NCBI GenBank assembly: GCA_030544235.1
Contig: CM060477.1
Span: 25,057,934 to 25,121,933, forward strand
Reading direction: 5' to 3'
DNA: 64,000 bases
Source of the DNA: Lepturacanthus savala
Taxonomy: Eukaryota > Chordata > Actinopteri > Scombriformes > Trichiuridae
Every line of letters begins with the position of its first letter. Position 1 is the stretch's first letter. The notes beneath the pieces were generated by a model. The model searched no databases, was not told the DNA's origin, and saw nothing but the letters and a program-made list of their open reading frames with translations. Below, piece by piece: positions 13,057-29,000 of the stretch. Both the position numbers and the translations under genes were made by a program.

Positions 13057-16000
13057 CATACCCTTATTTGGTTTGTCATTGAGATGCTGGTTTTTTAAAT
13101 CAAGGTCACAGGGAACAGTGATTCTCCTGGGAGAATGAATACATTACATCTGAATGCATTTACAATCTGTAGACCATTTGGCTTAATCAGCCGAGCAGCT
13201 GGTTTGTCTTTGCAGTGGTTTGATTACATTTTAATGAGACACCCGTACATAACTTGAGCTGACATTAGGCATATCCACTGATGGGTTTACTGCTGACACG
13301 TCTATAAGTTAAAAACAACTTGAAATTCCCTTTTTCTATCGTCTTTGAGTTCACTTTAAGTTACTGACGATGCAAATGGATAATGAGTGAATTTTGAAAA
13401 AAAACGAATTAAATAAACTAAATAAACTAACTAAAAAGAATTAGATTTAATATCTTATCTGATCTGATCTGTCTCAAACTGATCTTAAGTCTTAAAGACC
13501 AAAAGTTTCACAGCTGTGTCATGGAATGTCATATTAACAATGAAATATACTGAACTGCCCTCATAGCTGCTGCTCATAAACACTGAGTCATTCGCTGACA
13601 ACAACTGAACATGAAGCACACATTAATTACTCCAAACCAACAGACAGTTTTGGAAATGCACCAGGAATCATCATCGTCAACATGGTCAATCTGAGCAACA
13701 ACACGGTTTAGTTATGTTATTTATTTAATAAGTATTGTATAAAGGCCACTTTTTAAAAGTCATCATTTATACAGGTGCATCAAATAATTAGAATATTGTA
13801 AAAATGTTATTTTTTTTGTTTTTCAGAAATTTAAACATATGTTACATAAAGAGAAAGCTTAAAGAAAATGAAAAATGAAAATTAAAACCCATAACTTTTC
13901 ACAATCTTCTATTCATATGAAATACACCTGTATATATGATGTGATGAATACTGTATCATGGACTTTTTTATTGTGTTATTTGAGCTTTTGTTGTCGTTGC
14001 GCCCCTAATAAACTATGAAAACAGCAGAAATCAGTTGAGCACTACAGGATGTTGCTGCAGCTTCAACAGAAAAGGTGTGAGAGATGCTCCATTATTCTCT
14101 GGAAGAAATTCAGATTCACAGCAGTCTGAGTGGGAGGACTCTGGGCTCTCGGAGGAATACACTGCACAAATGTCAGAGATAAAGAGATGGGAAAACACAC
14201 TGCACTTGACATTTACTGTCGGCTGTAATTGCTCTGCTGACTACAGTGTTCCTTAAATCGCCTGACCTTTAAGCCTGTTTGGTTTGTAAAACAGAGGAGC
14301 AGCTTTGGTTTTTCTCCAGGGTTTGTAAATGCAGCGATCGACAGGTTTGATCCTTTAAACAGTTGGCTGGGAGTTGGTGACTTTTAAACTTTACTGCATC
14401 CATTTATTTTCTTCCTAATCATCCGTAAAAGTTCCTGGGACTGTTCTGCAACAGATTTAGTGAAAAGACTGCATCTTTCTTTCCATAACATACTGCTACA
14501 TATACCTAAGTATGTTTTTTTCTGTATAGCTCAGGGAAAAACATAAACTCCACAAACGCACAAAGAGGGATTACTGACTGAAAAGTCACAGATAAGTCAG
14601 GGTTGCAAAACTACAATATATAAAGAAGAAAGAAAAGATTAAACACAGGAAGCCATCAGTTTATCTCATTTTAAGGGTAAATAGGCCAAACTATTCTTTT
14701 GTTTCTGTGATTTTCTCTTCCAGAGGCTGAATTCTGGAAATAACTTAAAGGGAACATTTTGTACTTTTTATGATTTTCAGGTATTTTTATGCTGTTGATG
14801 CCTGATGTTGAACATGATCAAGGATCCAAAACATAAGGTAAAATAAGAAAAATGTATCCTACAGGTCATTATTCAAGGCTTCAACCTGTACAGAGAGATT
14901 TGTTTGACAACAGATTGTTTGCACATGCCCACAAATGGCTGTGTGTTATTTATACTTTGTTGCTAAAGTCATTGGAAAGGTAAATTATCACATATTTCGT
15001 ATTTATAGTTTATATTATCAGCAAAAAATGAGAAAAAAGAAGTGAAATCCTACTTTACTACCTAAGGAAGTGGAGGTGGGTCTTAGGAAAAAAGGAGCTA
15101 AAATGACCTGTTCCAGAAAGAACTGAGGAATAATAATAATAATAATGATAATAATACTAATAATAATAATACATGTTATTTATATAGTGCCTTTCATATA
15201 GAAATGTGACACAAAATGGTTAACAGATATAAATAGAAGAAGAAGAGAAGTAGAAGAAGAAGAATAGAAGAAATAAGAAGTCTTTGACTGTTAAAGATAT
15301 TTCAGTAAAACCTCAGAATATATATGTAACGCATCCTCTATTAGAGATTTGGGGACAAACTAGAAAAAGATTTGGAAAGTTATGCAGAATTCATGGGAAA
15401 AACAGAGAATAAACTTGAAATATGTAACAATCTGGCTTGTTTCACTCTCTTTGAATCATGCATATTGTATCTTGCCATACACCGCAATTTTTGCTTGCAT
15501 ATTTTATTCATGCAATCAGTTCAACCACAAAATATGAACGCAGAAACAACATTTTATTAAAATGAAAATCAAGTCTAGAGCAAAAGTTCATAGAGAAGAA
15601 GAAACGCACCTTCTCCATGGACTGGATCTGTAGTTTCTGTCTTTCGTCCAGGGCCTGGGTCTGGCTCTGCAGAGCCTCCCTCTCTTCTTCCATCCTCAGC
15701 ACTTTGTCCTTCAGCCGGCTCCGCTCGTTGTCCAGGTCCCTGATGGCGGCTTCCTGGGTCATCTGGGTGGCCTGCAGGCTACTTATCTGACCTATGACAG
15801 AAGAGAAAAGGACACGGGACAGAGCTGACACAGATCAGAAGAATATAAATAGAACAGTGAATCGTCTGCATATTGTCGGAGTATAAGAGTCACACACTCA
15901 GCAAGTAAACTCTTGTCAGGACATTTTGAATTTTAAAGTTTCATATGGTAGGAAGGTAGATGTTACTATCCTTTTAACTATAAGAAGGTCTAGTTGCTAT

Positions 16001-16905
16001 ATTAATACTATCCTATGTTTCAAAACTCATCCCGAAATGATCAAACGTCTTTTCCTCTACAGCTTTAATAATGGAGGGTGCAGTTGGTTTGTAAATGTGG
16101 CTTATTTGTCTCACTCACATGCAAATAAAACAGTCTCATTATGGACAAGATTTTGCTCATTGGAGCTAATGGGCCGAGCATAAGCACACTAAGTTGCTGC
16201 GATTGCTCGCACATTTCAAACCAATGTTTTCATAATGTTGTTGCATAAAGTGGTGGCTGGGACACATCCTGATATAATAAATCAGATTCTAGCAGAAACA
16301 CACACCTTAAACTGGGCATAATTAATGTGAGAATGGGTTCCAGTGCCTCTGAGGGATTAGGAATAACATCAGATACAATATACAGCAGTAATCCATTAAA
16401 TGATACAGGCCATGTAGCCTGAGACAAGATGAGAGGAGCCGTTAGAGGAAATGTTCCGTGTGGTTACATGAGGAGCCGGGGGAGTGTCTTTAGGACAGAG
16501 AGGGGACAAGGAGAGGAGGAAATGAGGAACAGAGGAGCAGCTGGTCAACTTACTGGCTTTGAGCAGTATTTCAGTCGCCTGCTGTTGGACTCGATCTCTC
16601 GCTGCCTCCAGTTCACATTCAGCCTCCTTCTGACGAATCTCCACGATCTCAGAGTTCTGCGTCACCTCGTCCAGTTGCTTGGTCAAATCCTGCAAGGGGA
16701 AGACAGGAAACCGTCAACATGTATCATGACCCATTGTTTTAAGTCTTTTTTTTAAGAGAAAAGAGCTTTTAAACATCTTTTACACCAACCCATTGGAGAA
16801 AAAAAATACATACAGTGTGTTTGATGTTGGACTGAAATTCTGAAAATAGTTTATTAACTATAGAAGTTGATTTATTGGAGGTAAAAAAAGGAATTACGTC
16901 ATTAT

Positions 16906-16954
<49 letters not shown>

Positions 16955-17375
16955 ACCCTTGTTGGATCTGGCTAAATCCTGGGTTGTCATTTAAGTATAA
17001 ATGGCTTCAGGTGATTTATTGTTGCATCTTCACTAAAAGCTGCAGTCCGGATTTGTTTCACCTGAGACTGGAGTATTGAGTCCAGCAGCGTTTTAACAGA
17101 GCTTCCGTGGAGTTTTTCACTCGGGAGATAATTTGTAATTTTTGGCGTGAACCATCCTACAGTCATTAATTACATCTGTCTCCGTTACTCCAAGCCATCA
17201 TTTGCTTTCTCTGGAGATTTGCCTGCTAAATCAAAAACTAAAGGAGGAAGACAGAGAGACTGAGGCAAAGAGCTGCAGCTTCCAAACTCCACACATGCCT
17301 AAAGTCAACATATTTGATGCGAACATATTAATTCTAATTAATTAATTTATTTTTATTTTTAATGATATATATATA

Positions 17376-17418
<43 letters not shown>

Positions 17419-20400
17419 TTTTTCTTGAAGGAAAGCTCTGAGCCCCATTGTTATTCTGTGGATTTCTTTTCCTATTCCTCTTCCAGACACATTTTGGCAC
17501 TTAACTCGTTCTACAGCTTTGAGAGGACCCAAGTGAATTATATATCAAAATGTGCGTCTTGATCGTAAATGGTGTGCTATTACTTTTATCTGCAAAATAC
17601 ACATTTTTCATGACGTAAATTGTGGGAAACTGCATAAGATTTCTCATAGGGAATGAATAGGACGAGGTCAAAAAAACAATAAATCAGTTTTTACACTGCC
17701 AACTGCTGCCTACTGATGGAACATACTTTCACTTAGAGACCTCATTTAAACTTTAAACTGTAGACACATGTCATGTGTATTAATGTATTATTCCATGTTT
17801 CGATAGTGAATATAGGTATTGATCAATCACTGATCAATGACCATGATCATTTTTGGAGAAATTTTGAGTTTATAATGGGAGCCTGTGGGACAGAATGTTG
17901 GTGCTTTAGTGGGTGACATCATTACTTTGTGTAGAAGAACAAAAAAAAATCTATAATTTTTCTCTTTCCACTCTCCTCTCGGTCACAATTTATAACACAC
18001 ACATAATTTTTTCCAACTTTGTAGAGAAACTTGTTCTGATTCTCACAATGTGCTCGGAATATCTGAGAGATTTAGTGAATGGGAACGTGAAGCAGTGACA
18101 CGGTAGTGCAGGGGTTAGCACTGTTGCCTCGCAGCAAGAAGGTCACGGGTTCAAGATCTCCTGGGTCTGGGACCTTTCTGTGTGGAGTTTACTCCAGCTT
18201 CCTCCCACAGTCAAAAAGCATGCTGCGGTTAATTGGCGACTTTAAATCGCCCGTAGGGTGTGAATGTGTGAGTGAGTGGCCATGATTGGCTGGCAACCAG
18301 GGTGTATCCCTGCCTCTTGCTGTAACGCGCTGGGATAGCCTCCAGCAGACCCCTGTAGCCCTAATGAGGAATAAGCAGGTATAGAAAATGACTGACTGAC
18401 TGAATGTGAAGCCTCTAAGTGAGACCACGTCTGTCTCTGCTCCTCATTGACTCCAATACAAAGATTTTCAGATAGAATCAGAACAGACCTCTGTTTTAAA
18501 CTAGTCAGTGTCTCCAAAATATTGACTGTAGAAACAACAAATCACAGCAAAACTTTAGTGAAGTCCTTACAGTGATGATGCTCCATGTTATTTTCTGATA
18601 GCAGCTACCGTTTTGTCAGTCGAAGCTCAAATAGGAGACCAGTGCAGAGGGAGAAAAATGCTGTTTTTCTACACATTTCTGTCTGCCTCTACCAGCAGTG
18701 CTGCTGTCGTCATTGGCAAAGAGCTAAGTTGTCATGGTAACCTTTGAGGCTCAGGCCACAGCTCGTTAAGGTTCATGAACAAACACCTGGTGCTTGTTAA
18801 CATGTTTAAACACTGAACCACCCAAACACATATGATGGATCACACACACCAGCATCTCCAGGATAATTTTCACTATAAACATTAAACATTAAATAAATGT
18901 TTGTTACATATAATATCATAGATTTAGAAGAATTACTTGTTTAAAATCTGTGTAGAAGTTCATCATAATGTAAACACTGCAGCAGTAGCCCCCAGAGCCC
19001 TTTCCGAATTTCCCTAGATGAAATGTGCGAGTTTGTTTTATGACTGTTTCCTTATTTGTGTTTTTAATTTAGGGTTGTGTTGAATGTTGTCTGGATTTTG
19101 TAATATTTTCATGTCTGTCTCTCTCACTATTAAAAACAGTTAAATATAAAATCAGCAAGTAATTTGATTAGATGCAGCGTTTTCATTTTCCCTGAGTGAA
19201 AAGAAATTTAGTGAAGAGCCTAAAAATGTCAGCATGCTCGAGTGAAGCACTGGAGATCACAATACAGATGAAAACATCTGCTGTAAACTCTCAGCAGGAG
19301 CCGCATTCACACAGAGGCTGGTATTAAGATGATTCTGATATTATTTCAGCAGCAACAGTGTAACCCTGATATATGTTTAGTTAATAAAACAATATAATTT
19401 ATACTGTTGTGGAATAATGAATGCCAATTTTAAGAAGAAAATGTCCAAATTCTCTGGTTCCAGCTTTTCAAATCTGATTATTTTCTGATTTCTTTAGTCT
19501 CTATAATAGAAGATGAAAGGAATAGTCTTCTAATAGTTCTCCACTGCAAAAAATGAAATCTTAACAATTGAAAATATCTTGTTTTTGGTACAATTTCTCT
19601 GATATTAAGTAAAATTACCTTGAAATATCTTTATCCCATTGGCAGACTTTTCTTATTTCATTTTCTTTTTCACTAATTTTGATAGATTTAGCTTTGTTTT
19701 CTTAAAATAAGATTCAATTTTTAAAAGTCAAATTTTTATTATATAATGTTTTATCTCACATTATGGACCTTTTATGTAAAAAAAAAACACAAAAGCAATT
19801 TTTCTTATTTCAGAGTTTAGCTTTTCTTGATTTTGGTCAATTTAGTCTTGTAACAATTAGTCAATTAATCAATTAGTTATTGATTTAAGACATTCTTTAA
19901 AAAAATTTTCAAATTTCAACAAGTGAAAATATATTCTATTTGGTACAATTAGTTCTATATAGAGTAGAATTATCTTGAATCATTCCATTGGCAGATTAAT
20001 TTGCTTATTTAATTTTTTTCCTTGTTTTTTTCCAGTCAGTCAGTCATTTTCTATACCTGCTTATTCCTCATTAGGGTCACATGGTCTGCTGGAGCCTATC
20101 CCAGCGCGTTACAGCGAGAGGCAGGGATACACCCCAGATGGTCGCCAGCCAATCATGGGGCACACGTCGTTCCTCTGATATCTGAATCATTGTCTGGGAT
20201 CTTCATATATCAATAAGAAAAACTGAAGTGAAGCCAGTTTCACGCTCTCAGTTGTCGTTATCTGGGTTACACTTAATTTGCTGTGATAACTAATGAAGTT
20301 TTTAACTGCTGACCTTCATCATATCCTCATAGCACTGGAGGAGGAGGAGGAAGATCCCTCCTCTTCTTCTGTGCAATCAGGCAGGATTTCACACAAACTT

Positions 20401-22077
20401 TGAGAAGACAAAACAGACCTACTTTAATCCGTCCCCCCAGGAGAACATGTGTCAACTCTGTGTTTCAAAAACCCGTGAGTCTGCTGCACCAGGACGATGA
20501 AATGAATCATGCTACCGGTCGTTTTTTGTAGGATAATAAGATGCAGGATGAATCATCATCCTTCATCAAACAGGTCAAACAAAAAATAATGGGTCGAATA
20601 CTGGAGTACGCATCAGATTCAACATCGACTGAAAACTACAGGGATTTTATTCCCTTATTATTATTAGTGTAACTAGTTGTAACTTACTAGTAACTATTAC
20701 ACTAATCGGCAACTATTTTTATGATTGGGTCATTGATTTGAGTCATTTTTTAAAAGAAAATGTTCAAATTCTCTGTTTCCAGCTTCTTAAATCTGATTTT
20801 TTTTTTCTGGTTTCCTTCATCTCCTATAGGAGTAAACTGACCATATTACATCATAAAGTATCATTCAAGTTTCTTTAATTATAGGTTTTTATTCTTTTAT
20901 CTCATAGTTCTGAATTTGTACCTCATATTTTTGCAAATGTTTATTCATCAATTAGTTGAAAACTATTACATTAGTCTTAACTATTTTGCTAATCGATTCA
21001 TGGATTTGAGTCATTTTTAAAAATAAAAATTAAAAATAAATTGTCTCATATCTGATTATTTTGTGTTGAGTCTTCTATAATAGTAAACTGATCTTTGGGT
21101 TGTCCAGTTTCTTTCACATCTTCTATAGAAGTAAACGTATCATTTTACATTATATATAATTTTTATCATTCAAGTTTCTTTACTTATAGGTTTTGATTCT
21201 TTTATCTCATATTCTTTCTGTATGATCTAATTCAGCTTCTTTTTCTTAAGTGTTTTCTTGATTTTGGTCAATTTAAACTATTTTAAAGGAAACAAGATTG
21301 TTTGACTTTTTATTATAATGTGTGACTTTTTTTCTCATTTCATCACGTTTTAATCTCATATTTTCCCATATGTGACCAAATATAAGGAAAAGAAATGTTG
21401 ATTTATTGATTAGTTGCAAACTATTACATTAATCACCAACTATTTTGATAATCGATTAATGGATTTGGGTCATTTTCTGTTCATTTTGGGTTGAATCTTC
21501 AGCTTTGGGAAACATCGACATTTTACACCATTTTATGAACCAATCTAATCGATTAATCATTTCAATAATCGATAGATTGACTAATCAAAATAGTCATTAG
21601 TTGCAGCCCTATCTGGTTATTATTAGATGACAGGATAGGTATCTGATCTGTATTCATGAATCTTCTCAAAGTACCAAATTATTCTAAAAGTGCTTAGAAT
21701 TTATGAAAGCAAGTTATCAAACTTCTTACACCTGAGAATCAAAGTTAAATGATTGATGTGATTAAAATTCTTGGCTACAAACAGACAAGACAGTTTCTAA
21801 TCTGTAATTAAGAAAGCGTTGGAACGTGAAATGTTTTTATCTTTGATTTCCAACATGTGTGAGATAATTATCAGGAGTCAGAGAGGGAAGAGAGGAGGTT
21901 TACGATGAAGAGACACTGTCAAGAAATCCCTCAAAAGGGTGAATTAATGCAGAGCCTGCCAGAGGATTCATGGACTCTCAGGACACCATTAAAGGTGTCA
22001 ACACACACACTTTCACACCTACAAAAAACCACACAACCATGTCGAGAGACCTGGATTCATGACCTGAAACTGAGACA

Positions 22078-22152
<75 letters not shown>

Positions 22153-22925
22153 AACCTGACAAACCTCCTTCTCTCCTCAGGAGCTCATCACTTTCTTGAA
22201 GGGAATAATTTAAAGGGTGAAGGACAGAACGTAGTAACGAGGCCAAGAAAATGTTCATAACACAAAACTCTTCACACGATCAGAACAGTGTAACCCTGAT
22301 TTCTACATGATACAAGATTTACAGAATTAACAGTAGTATAGTGCAGATGTTTAATTAATAAAACAATATAAGTTAAACTCTGTGGAGTGATGAACCTCTT
22401 GAATTGAAATGGCAGAATTGAAATGTTAATTATAACGAGCTGTGGTGACTCAGTAAAGGATAATCTTATAGTTAATGGTTTAATGAATGATCACTATAAT
22501 AATCATTCTGTTAAAACAGTGTTAAAAGACTGTACTGTTAGAAATACAGCTGCAATGATTAGTCAATTAATCAACTATTACATTAATCACCAAATATTTT
22601 GACAATTTATGAATCAATTTGAGACATTTTTAAGAAGAAAATGTCCAATTCTCTATTTCCAGCATCTAAAATCTGATTGTTTTCTTCTGGTTTCTTTAGT
22701 TTTCTATAATATGAAACTGATGATCTTTGGGTTGTCCACTGCAAAAAATGGAATCTTAACAAGTGAAAATATCTTATCGGTACTATCTTTTTGGTACAAT
22801 TTCTCCAGTTTTAAGTAGAATTACCTTATAAATATCTTATACCATTGGCAGATTTTTCTAATTTTTTTTTTTTTTTTTGATTTTGGTCAATTTAGTCTTG
22901 TTTTCTTAAAATAAGATCCAATTTT

Positions 22926-23017
<92 letters not shown>

Positions 23018-26000
23018 ATTTTATCTCATATCATGGACTTTTTCTTTCATATGAATGACTTGTTATCTCATATTCCTGTCTCTCATTCTCATTCCAATCT
23101 CATATTTGTGACTTTTTATCTCACATTATGAACTTTTTATCTCATAATTCTATTTTTATTTTATAATTCTGACTTTCAAATTCATATTCCTGACTTTTTA
23201 TCTTATCTATCATCTTATAATTCTAACATTTTTTATCTCAAATTCTTTGAAAAAAATATGAAATAACGAAAAGTTTTCTACGAATGGAATAAGATAATTC
23301 AAGATAATTCTACTCAATATTGGACTAATTGTACAAAATATAAGATATTTATTGATAATATTTAATTTTGTGTGAACTCCACATGTCATTTGTCTGAGAA
23401 TCTGCTGAAATATCTTCTAAACAGCAGTTTTCTTACAGACTAATTCTGAGGCGACTATATTTAGCGTGTGTATAGGTCAGTGACTCACTTTGATGTTGCT
23501 CTCTGCGCTGGTGAGCGACGCCTGCAGCTTTAGCGACTTGTCGCGGTTTTCCCGCGCCTCGTCCGTCACCCTGGCCAGCTCCGTCCTCAGCTTGCCGAGG
23601 GTCTTCTGCAGCGCCGCCTCCTGGCTCTGGAATTCCCGCCGCAGCTCGGCCTCGGTGCGTTTCCACGCCAGCAGGTTGTCGGCCGTCAGCTGCTGGGTCC
23701 GCTTCATGGCCTCCAGCTCACGCTCGTAAAACGCCTGAGCCTGTAGACCAAGACAAGAGCTTCAAGCTTTAGATTTAACCTTCCTCTTGTGTTAGTTTAC
23801 TGTTTCCATCCTTATGTTTTTGTATTAACAGGTCGGGTTTGACCCGTGTCTTAAATCAGCTGTAAAATACACTTGAAACATTGTCTATGCCTTAACTATG
23901 AAAATATTGGTTTTAATATTTTGGTCTAGGTGCTGTTTTTGTCAGTATACCTAACTTTTTTTTTGCATTATCAACTAGTGAACTGTAATCACTCTAATTA
24001 ATAAACTGGTTAACAGATCAGTGTCATTTAAACAATAAAACAGATCTTCTACTCATTCTTTATCAACCTTCCTCTTATTTTGCTGTTTCCATCCCTTATG
24101 TTAACGAGTTGATTTGATGAAGTCTTAAATCAGCTGTAAAACACACTTAAAACTCTATAAACAGCTAATTTCTCATCTTCTGGTTACTTTATTAAGTTTC
24201 CTTAACCATGAAAATATGTTTTTTATATTATTGGTGTGGGACTCTGGGCCTTTTTTCTGTCAGTATAACCCTTGACTTCAATTTTAAAAAATGGTAAAAT
24301 GAGCCTCAAGAGAATCATACAGCTATGGGAAAAGAGACCTCTGAAAAATTCTCTTTTTTACTGATTTTACTCCTCATAAGTATGTGTTTGGGCAAAAGGA
24401 ACATTTTTACTTGAGTCTATAAACTACTGACATTTCCCCCAACTTCCAAATAAAAATATCACAGTTTAAAGCATTTATTTGCAGAATGAGGTGTACATGT
24501 GTTCACACTGGAACAGAATGGCTGGGATACATGTAGAGATGCTGATTTCAGAAAAAAGTGCAGTTTTCTCTTATTTTCTTCCAGAGCTGTATATAAATTA
24601 AAGGTTGTTGTGTTATCTGATTATTCCTGAGGCGTATCAGAACACATCTCTTGAATAAATTAGTTTAATTTATTTTTTTCATTTTAATATTATTATATAT
24701 AATAACATCTATGGTGTTATGGGTCAATTTGGACCCATATTTATATACTTCAATAAAAAGGAAAAAGTATTTTTTTAGCAGTAGAACTTTGATTTCAGTT
24801 TTAGCTCTAAATGCTTCATAGTTGTTTATAACTGGGTCAAAACCAACCCTAACAACACAAAAGGTCATCATTTTAACCACAGCATTTTATAATTTAGTGA
24901 ATTTGTATAATTTGTTTTATTTTGCTGAACTAATGGTACAAAGTCAAACAACCTTGATGCAAATAAAAATGTTTAAGTGGTGGTGCTGACACTAACACTA
25001 GAGGAAGGTTAAAAACGTGTAGTTTTTCTTCAGGATTTCAAACTTTTTTTCTTCTTTTTTTCTTTCTCATCATAATACAATCTCACGCGTGGATAATCAA
25101 TGTAAATGAAGTTTGGAGCCACAACGACGTGGCTGACAGTGTTCGCTGCCACCGAGGACAGTTTTATTGAAATGAATCACCTCTAAACCAGTAATTAAAT
25201 TGTGCCATTCTGCTGCTCTCACTCAGGGTACAGGAAGCTGCACATCACAGCTGCTGCAGCTGCAGCCTCCACACAACACGGGAGGATTTTCTGTAGCCAG
25301 ACGTTCTACAGGACAAATTACACTGCTGCGACTACTGGATATAAAAAATACAAATCACACATTTAAAACTATAGCAATTAGAACTGCAACAACTAGTCCA
25401 TTCATTGATGAGTTGGCAACTTACATGAATCCTCAACTATTCTGATAAAACCTTTATCATTTTTCTCAAAAAATATTTTTGATTTATTCTTCTATAATAG
25501 TAAACTGATGATCTTTGGGTTGTGACTGTTGGTCTGGACAAAGGTTGAATGTTCAGCTTTGGGAATCATCATTTTACACTATTTTATGAACCAAACAATC
25601 AGAACAGCCGTTAGTTGCAGCTCTAACAGAAATTCTGAATTTTTAGGAAATTTGTATTCATTTTCTTTAACTTACCTACAAAGGTAGTAAATATGGTGTT
25701 TTTAGGGTATATAACAGAAAAAAGACAAAAAACACCATGCAATATGAAGCTCGGCTCAGTTCTGGATGAAAAATTACTATTTTATTTTTTTATTTAAGTA
25801 CTTTTACTTTTGTATTGTTATTACTCATCATTAATTTGATAATTATTTTTGCTTCACAATTAAAGGCACTGAGACTGACAGGGACTGAGATTACAGTCAT
25901 CACACATGATGAATAAAGACTGATTGATTGATTGATTGATGCCCACTGCCAGATCATCAGACCATGAAGATTCCATTACTGCCTCTATACATGAGTGAAT

Positions 26001-29000
26001 AAATTATAGCTGTGGTTCTCAACCATTTTGATGTCAAGCATCCAAATTTAAATACGTCAGGACCTATATTCAATAAGATGAAGTCTGATATGATTCAGTT
26101 ATTCCATCACTGTCTAAACACAGCAGTGACGGGTATAAAATCAATGAATGTATTTTTATACATTTAGCTGACTACTATGTTGGACTGAAATTAACATGAA
26201 CAAAAATATTTGAAAATCAATGAATAAATGGCTCAATGAATTAATTCATATACCAATAAATGCAATAAATAATAATTATTATTTATTATTTATGATCAAG
26301 CCAGACAATGACTGAAAGATGATCTAATTTACACAATGAGGTGGAAAATATACAGAAATATAAATGTTAAAGGAAATACACGCATAAATATGTTTGGATA
26401 AATACAGGTGTAACTCAAATTATTGGAATATCTACAAATGAAATCCTAAAACGTTTCACTATATTCTAATTATTTGAGATGCACTGAATTATTAGCATGT
26501 GGTTAGGTCTTTAATTTAACATTAAATGATACAGGAATTTTATTTTGAATTGTGTTGTAAAATTATAAACTAGTAGAACTTACTGTTGAGTTGACAAAAA
26601 TAGGGAATTCACAGTTGAGTAATGGAGAAAGTGACCTACACATTTTTACCTACACTAAAAATATTTAGTTTAAAACCTTATCCATTGTTTGTTGCCTTGA
26701 AATTTTGAGTTGACCCAACTTTTCTTTTTTCTTTTGCAGTGCTGTATGTTTTTGATGTTTTTCCTGAAAAAAAAACAGTAAACTAATCAACCTGTAAATG
26801 TTGGGGGAGTAATACAAAAATTAATGCACAAATAAAAAAAAAAATTAAAAAATTAATGGAAAATTAAATAAATTGGGGCATTTATGGGCAAATGGGAAAA
26901 ATACAGAAATAAATACATAAATATGAATAGATGAAACAGGAACTTCAGTCCTAGTGAAATTTCAATATTTCCATTTTTTCCCAGGTTGAGACCCTGTGCG
27001 GTACCTTGCTGAGTTTGGCCTCGTACTCTTCCACCAGCCGCTTCTTGTCCTGTTTGAGCTCCTCCACTCGCTCCGTCAGAGACTCCACCTGCAGCATCAG
27101 GACCAGCTCGTTAGCGACGGGATGATTCGCTCAGTTCAAATATCTTATTCAACACTCCTGTCCCACTTTGCTCTGCTCTACTTGTGCGGCAGCGAGTGTT
27201 TTTTTGTACCTCGGCTTTGTGCAGCTGTCCCAGTTTCTCCTGGTCTTTGCTGTAGTTGGCGTTCTGGCTCTGATGGCTGCGGAGCAGCTCCTGGATCTCC
27301 TGCCGGTGCTGGGCCTTCAGCTCCTCCAGCGCGGCTCGTTTCTCCTGCTCGAACTGGGTCTGGGCCTGGCTGAAGGTCCGCAGCTTCTCCTCGAAGGAGC
27401 GACGCATCTCCTCCACCTCCCTCGACATGGACACCACACGCTGCGTGTGCTGCCGGGACAGAAAATACCAGCTAACTACTTAACTACTTAAAACATTAAA
27501 GTAGATGTAATGACAAAAAATTTGTATGTGACCGCTTTTTGGCAGAGACTTTACAGTTTATGTGTTGACTTGTTGCTTTAAAAGTATCTTAACACAATTA
27601 AATATTAAACAGTTAAGAATGAGAACGGGTGATTTTTAGGTAGAAACAACCTTTGACAACCTTTGATATATGAGTTGTCATCGCTCTTTATCATGTATTT
27701 TATTGCGTAAACTTACCGGTTTAAAATATAAAAGTAAAAGTAACAAAAGCTTAGTACATTAAAGAGTCATATATAATAGCGTTGTCAAAGCTTTTACCTC
27801 ATATTTTTTGTCTTTTAGCTGATATTTCTGAGCTTTTATCTATCATTTTTGTCTTTTTATTTAATATTTTGAGTTTTTATGCCATATTTTGCATTTTATG
27901 TGTTGCATTGTTCATTTATTTGAACTGGTAATAGAGAGTGACCTAAAATATTTTATATATAACCTCAAGAACAAGAACAAGTGATTTTTAGGCAGAAACA
28001 ACCTTTAACTTCCAATATATGAGCTGACATCACTTTTTGTGTTTTATTGTCCTTTTACAGAATTTGAACAGTGAAACAGGTTGGATTGGTTATAATTTAG
28101 GACACAGATCAGGTCAAATAATTCACTTTCTGACAGAAAATCACATTTTGGAAGTTCAACAGTTATGAAAACAAGCTGAAATGAAAGAGGAGTAATGATA
28201 TGTTTAAAATGTAAGAAGAAAGAGTAAAAAGTCGTCAAAAAAGTTTATTACATATTTTACTTAATTTCTTGACAACTCTGGACATTTTAAGACATTTTAA
28301 ATTGAATCTTCAGCAACAGTGATCAACATTTTACAACTACCAGTAATAAATTACTCATCTCAATAATCAATAGGATAATCGACGATCAAAATAGTAATTA
28401 ACTGCATCCTGATTTATATTATATCATATTTTTGACAGTTTAAGATTAAATTGACGAAAATCAAGACAATAACTCAATGAAATGAAACTCATCTGCCAAC
28501 ATAATGAGATAATTCAAGATATTTCTACTTAATATTGGACTTTTTTTCCCATTGTGTCATTTATTTAAGATTTTCACAGCAGATTTTCTGCAGAACAAGA
28601 ACTTCAAATAAAACAATCTTAAAAAACTAATTTATCTGGTAATACTTTACTTTTGCTTATGATAGAATATTTTTACATTGTAGCATTTTTACTTTAACTT
28701 CAAGTTGCAATGTCTGTTAAGAATATAGAGTTTAAGTCCAGTAACGGCTTCAAAATCAGCATTAATGTAAAGTTCCAGACAGGCAGAGACATAACGTCCT
28801 ACACTTTGTGATGTCACAAAGCAGATAAACGTTGGGCTGATGTCTGGTATATTATAGTTCATTGGAGAAAATCTATTAAAAAAAACATTTAAAAAAAACC
28901 TTCATTTTATGTAAAGGATTTTTTTCCACCACTGAGTAAAAGAAGCACTAAATCAGTTGAATGGAGATAATTGAATAATTGCGTCTAAAATGAGGCAGGG

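Noticed and set aside
26996..27491. Plus-strand frames of 107-125 aa opposite exons 3 and 4
   Set aside because: They are antisense shadows of GC-rich coiled-coil exons. The minus-strand frame carries the family match and splice sites.
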